Part shown: positions 4,549 through 5,535 of the stretch, one piece after another
Position numbering within the stretch: position 1 is the stretch's first letter
Layout of the letters: each line of letters begins with the position of its first letter
From: Anaerolineaceae bacterium
Lineage (GTDB): Bacteria; Chloroflexota; Anaerolineae; Anaerolineales; Anaerolineaceae
Assembly (NCBI GenBank): GCA_030620065.1
Contig: JAUXFJ010000119.1
Location: 1 to 5,535, forward strand
Direction: 5' to 3'
DNA length: 5,535 nt
The notes under the pieces: model-generated
Told to the model about the DNA's origin: nothing
Seen by the model: the letters and a program-made list of their open reading frames with translations, nothing else
The model's database searches: none
Program-made: the position numbers and the translations under genes

Positions 4549-5535
4549 TCAGCGTCGCAGCGGCCAGACTGCACCAGCCGGCACAATGCCGCTATCAGGC
4601 ACATCACTTTTTACCGTCGCGCCATTCCCGATGCGCGCCCCAGTGCCAATATGTACGCCCAGATTGACCGTTGCACGCATGCCGATCAATGCCCCATCGC
4701 CAACCACAACACCACCCGCGAGTGTAGCACCAGGGGAGAGATTCACAATATTTCCCAATTGACAATCATGCGAAACGACCGCGCTTGTGTTGATGATGCT
4801 GCCAAAACCCAGCTTCGCTCGACTGCCAATATAGGCAAACGGGAACACCTGCACACCATCAGCAACAACCGCGCTTTCTTCAATAAAAGCAGTGGGATGA
4901 ATAACTGTAGGACAGAAAAATCCAGCTGCTTGAAGTGCATAAAAAACTTCCAGCCGGTCGTTGAGATTGCCGATTCCACCCACACCATTCACTGCCCAAT
5001 GGATGCCGCTTTCATAAAGCTGACTCAATTGGGCTTTACCTCCTAAAACAGGTAGCCCTAAAACAGTATCACCAGCTTTGAACCCATCATCAACAATGCC
5101 CTCAATCTCATAATCTTTAAGCAACCGTATCAACTCAATCAGCGAGCGTCCGTGTCCCCCGCCGCCAAAGACAAGCATACGTTTGTTTTCCTCATCGAGG
5201 GGAGTTATTAAGCCAAGCTTTTTCACTGTGGTATGGCTTTCTTGTATCAAAGCTTTAATCATTGCGCTGGTAATCAATTGATCTTGCGGAAGTGCATCAA
5301 GATCAAGCGCTCTTTGGCGTGCAAGCGCCAATGCAGGTTCTGTGATGCGTAGTTTGTTAGGGAGTTTCTCATTCCCGCCAACAGGTTTCTCGCTAATCGC
5401 CCAAGGTGCCATACTCGGATCCTGTGCCTCCGGCCTATCTCCAATATACGCCCAAACATCACCGGCATGCAGGACATTGCCAACCCGGAACATTAAACCA
5501 ACCAGATAACCGCTTTCTTCAGCATAGATCTCAGC
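4549..5535 (-). CDS. lipoyl/E3-binding-like domains fused to a NeuD/PglD-family acetyltransferase, 5' partial
   Basis: The gene runs off the right edge. The frame stays open for 14 codons beyond the first in-window ATG (5491-5493), and those codons continue a recognisable domain, so that ATG is not the true start. Numbered from the first visible codon (5533-5535), residues 1-34 resemble the second half of a biotinyl/lipoyl domain (EESGYLVGL, then VGNVLHAGDVWAYIG). Residues 63-98 resemble a peripheral-subunit (E3)-binding domain (ITEPALALARQRALDLDAL, then ITSAMIKALI). A Rossmann-like PglD N-domain starts near 119 with VFGGGGHG at 122-129. A left-handed beta-helix hexapeptide domain follows from about 213, with the NeuD/PglD catalytic signature VSHDC (His256) and LSPGATLAGGVVVG at 266-279. 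Such enzymes acetylate amino or hydroxyl groups of bacterial surface sugars, usually from acetyl-CoA. The acetyltransferase part is confident; donor, substrate and role of the lipoyl-like part are unknown. A terminator follows the stop codon. Confidence 0.85.
   Translation of the reverse strand, partial: AEIYAEESGYLVGLMFRVGNVLHAGDVWAYIGDRPEAQDPSMAPWAISEKPVGGNEKLPNKLRITEPALALARQRALDLDALPQDQLITSAMIKALIQESHTTVKKLGLITPLDEENKRMLVFGGGGHGRSLIELIRLLKDYEIEGIVDDGFKAGDTVLGLPVLGGKAQLSQLYESGIHWAVNGVGGIGNLNDRLEVFYALQAAGFFCPTVIHPTAFIEESAVVADGVQVFPFAYIGSRAKLGFGSIINTSAVVSHDCQLGNIVNLSPGATLAGGVVVGDGALIGMRATVNLGVHIGTGARIGNGATVKSDVPDSGIVPAGAVWPLRR

Overview
The window looks like a compact bacterial chromosome segment with roughly balanced base composition and tight gene spacing. 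The gene content (a bactofilin, a bacterial-type prolyl-tRNA synthetase carrying an editing insertion, a PyrK/PyrD-like pair, and a NeuD/PglD-type acetyltransferase) would suit a Chloroflexota (Anaerolineae-like) bacterium. That assignment is an impression from protein character, not a proven placement. There is no sign of phage, insertion sequence, CRISPR array, rRNA or tRNA.

Layout, left to right. Positions 1-175 hold the upstream region of a plus-strand gene for D-aminoacyl-tRNA deacylase (dtd, 176-622), with a good ribosome binding site and a perfect -10 hexamer. All other genes are on the minus strand and converge on dtd with a 22-base gap. Read in the direction of transcription (right to left) they are: a gene entering from the right edge (4549-5535, 5' end outside the window), whose product joins the tail of a biotinyl/lipoyl domain and an E3-binding-like helical segment to a NeuD/PglD-type left-handed beta-helix acetyltransferase; a hairpin terminator; a promoter that overlaps that terminator; then a four-gene operon of bactofilin (3947-4396), proS (2168-3940), a PyrK-like iron-sulfur protein (1435-2145) and a PyrD-like TIM-barrel protein (645-1448). 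Gaps inside the operon are 6 and 22 bases, followed by a 14-base overlap.

How the parts fit. dtd and proS both serve translation fidelity: proS charges tRNA-Pro, and Dtd removes D-amino acids from tRNA. Bactofilin is a polymer-forming scaffold protein, and the right-edge acetyltransferase resembles enzymes that N- or O-acetylate surface sugars, so that side of the window may relate to the cell envelope. The two most interesting items are the lipoyl/E3-binding/acetyltransferase fusion and the PyrD/PyrK-like pair. In that pair the residues that define a working dihydroorotate dehydrogenase and a FAD/NAD-binding electron-transfer subunit appear to be replaced, while the overall fold signatures and the [2Fe-2S] cysteines remain. 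The pair may therefore be a redox or flavin protein of a different, unassigned function.
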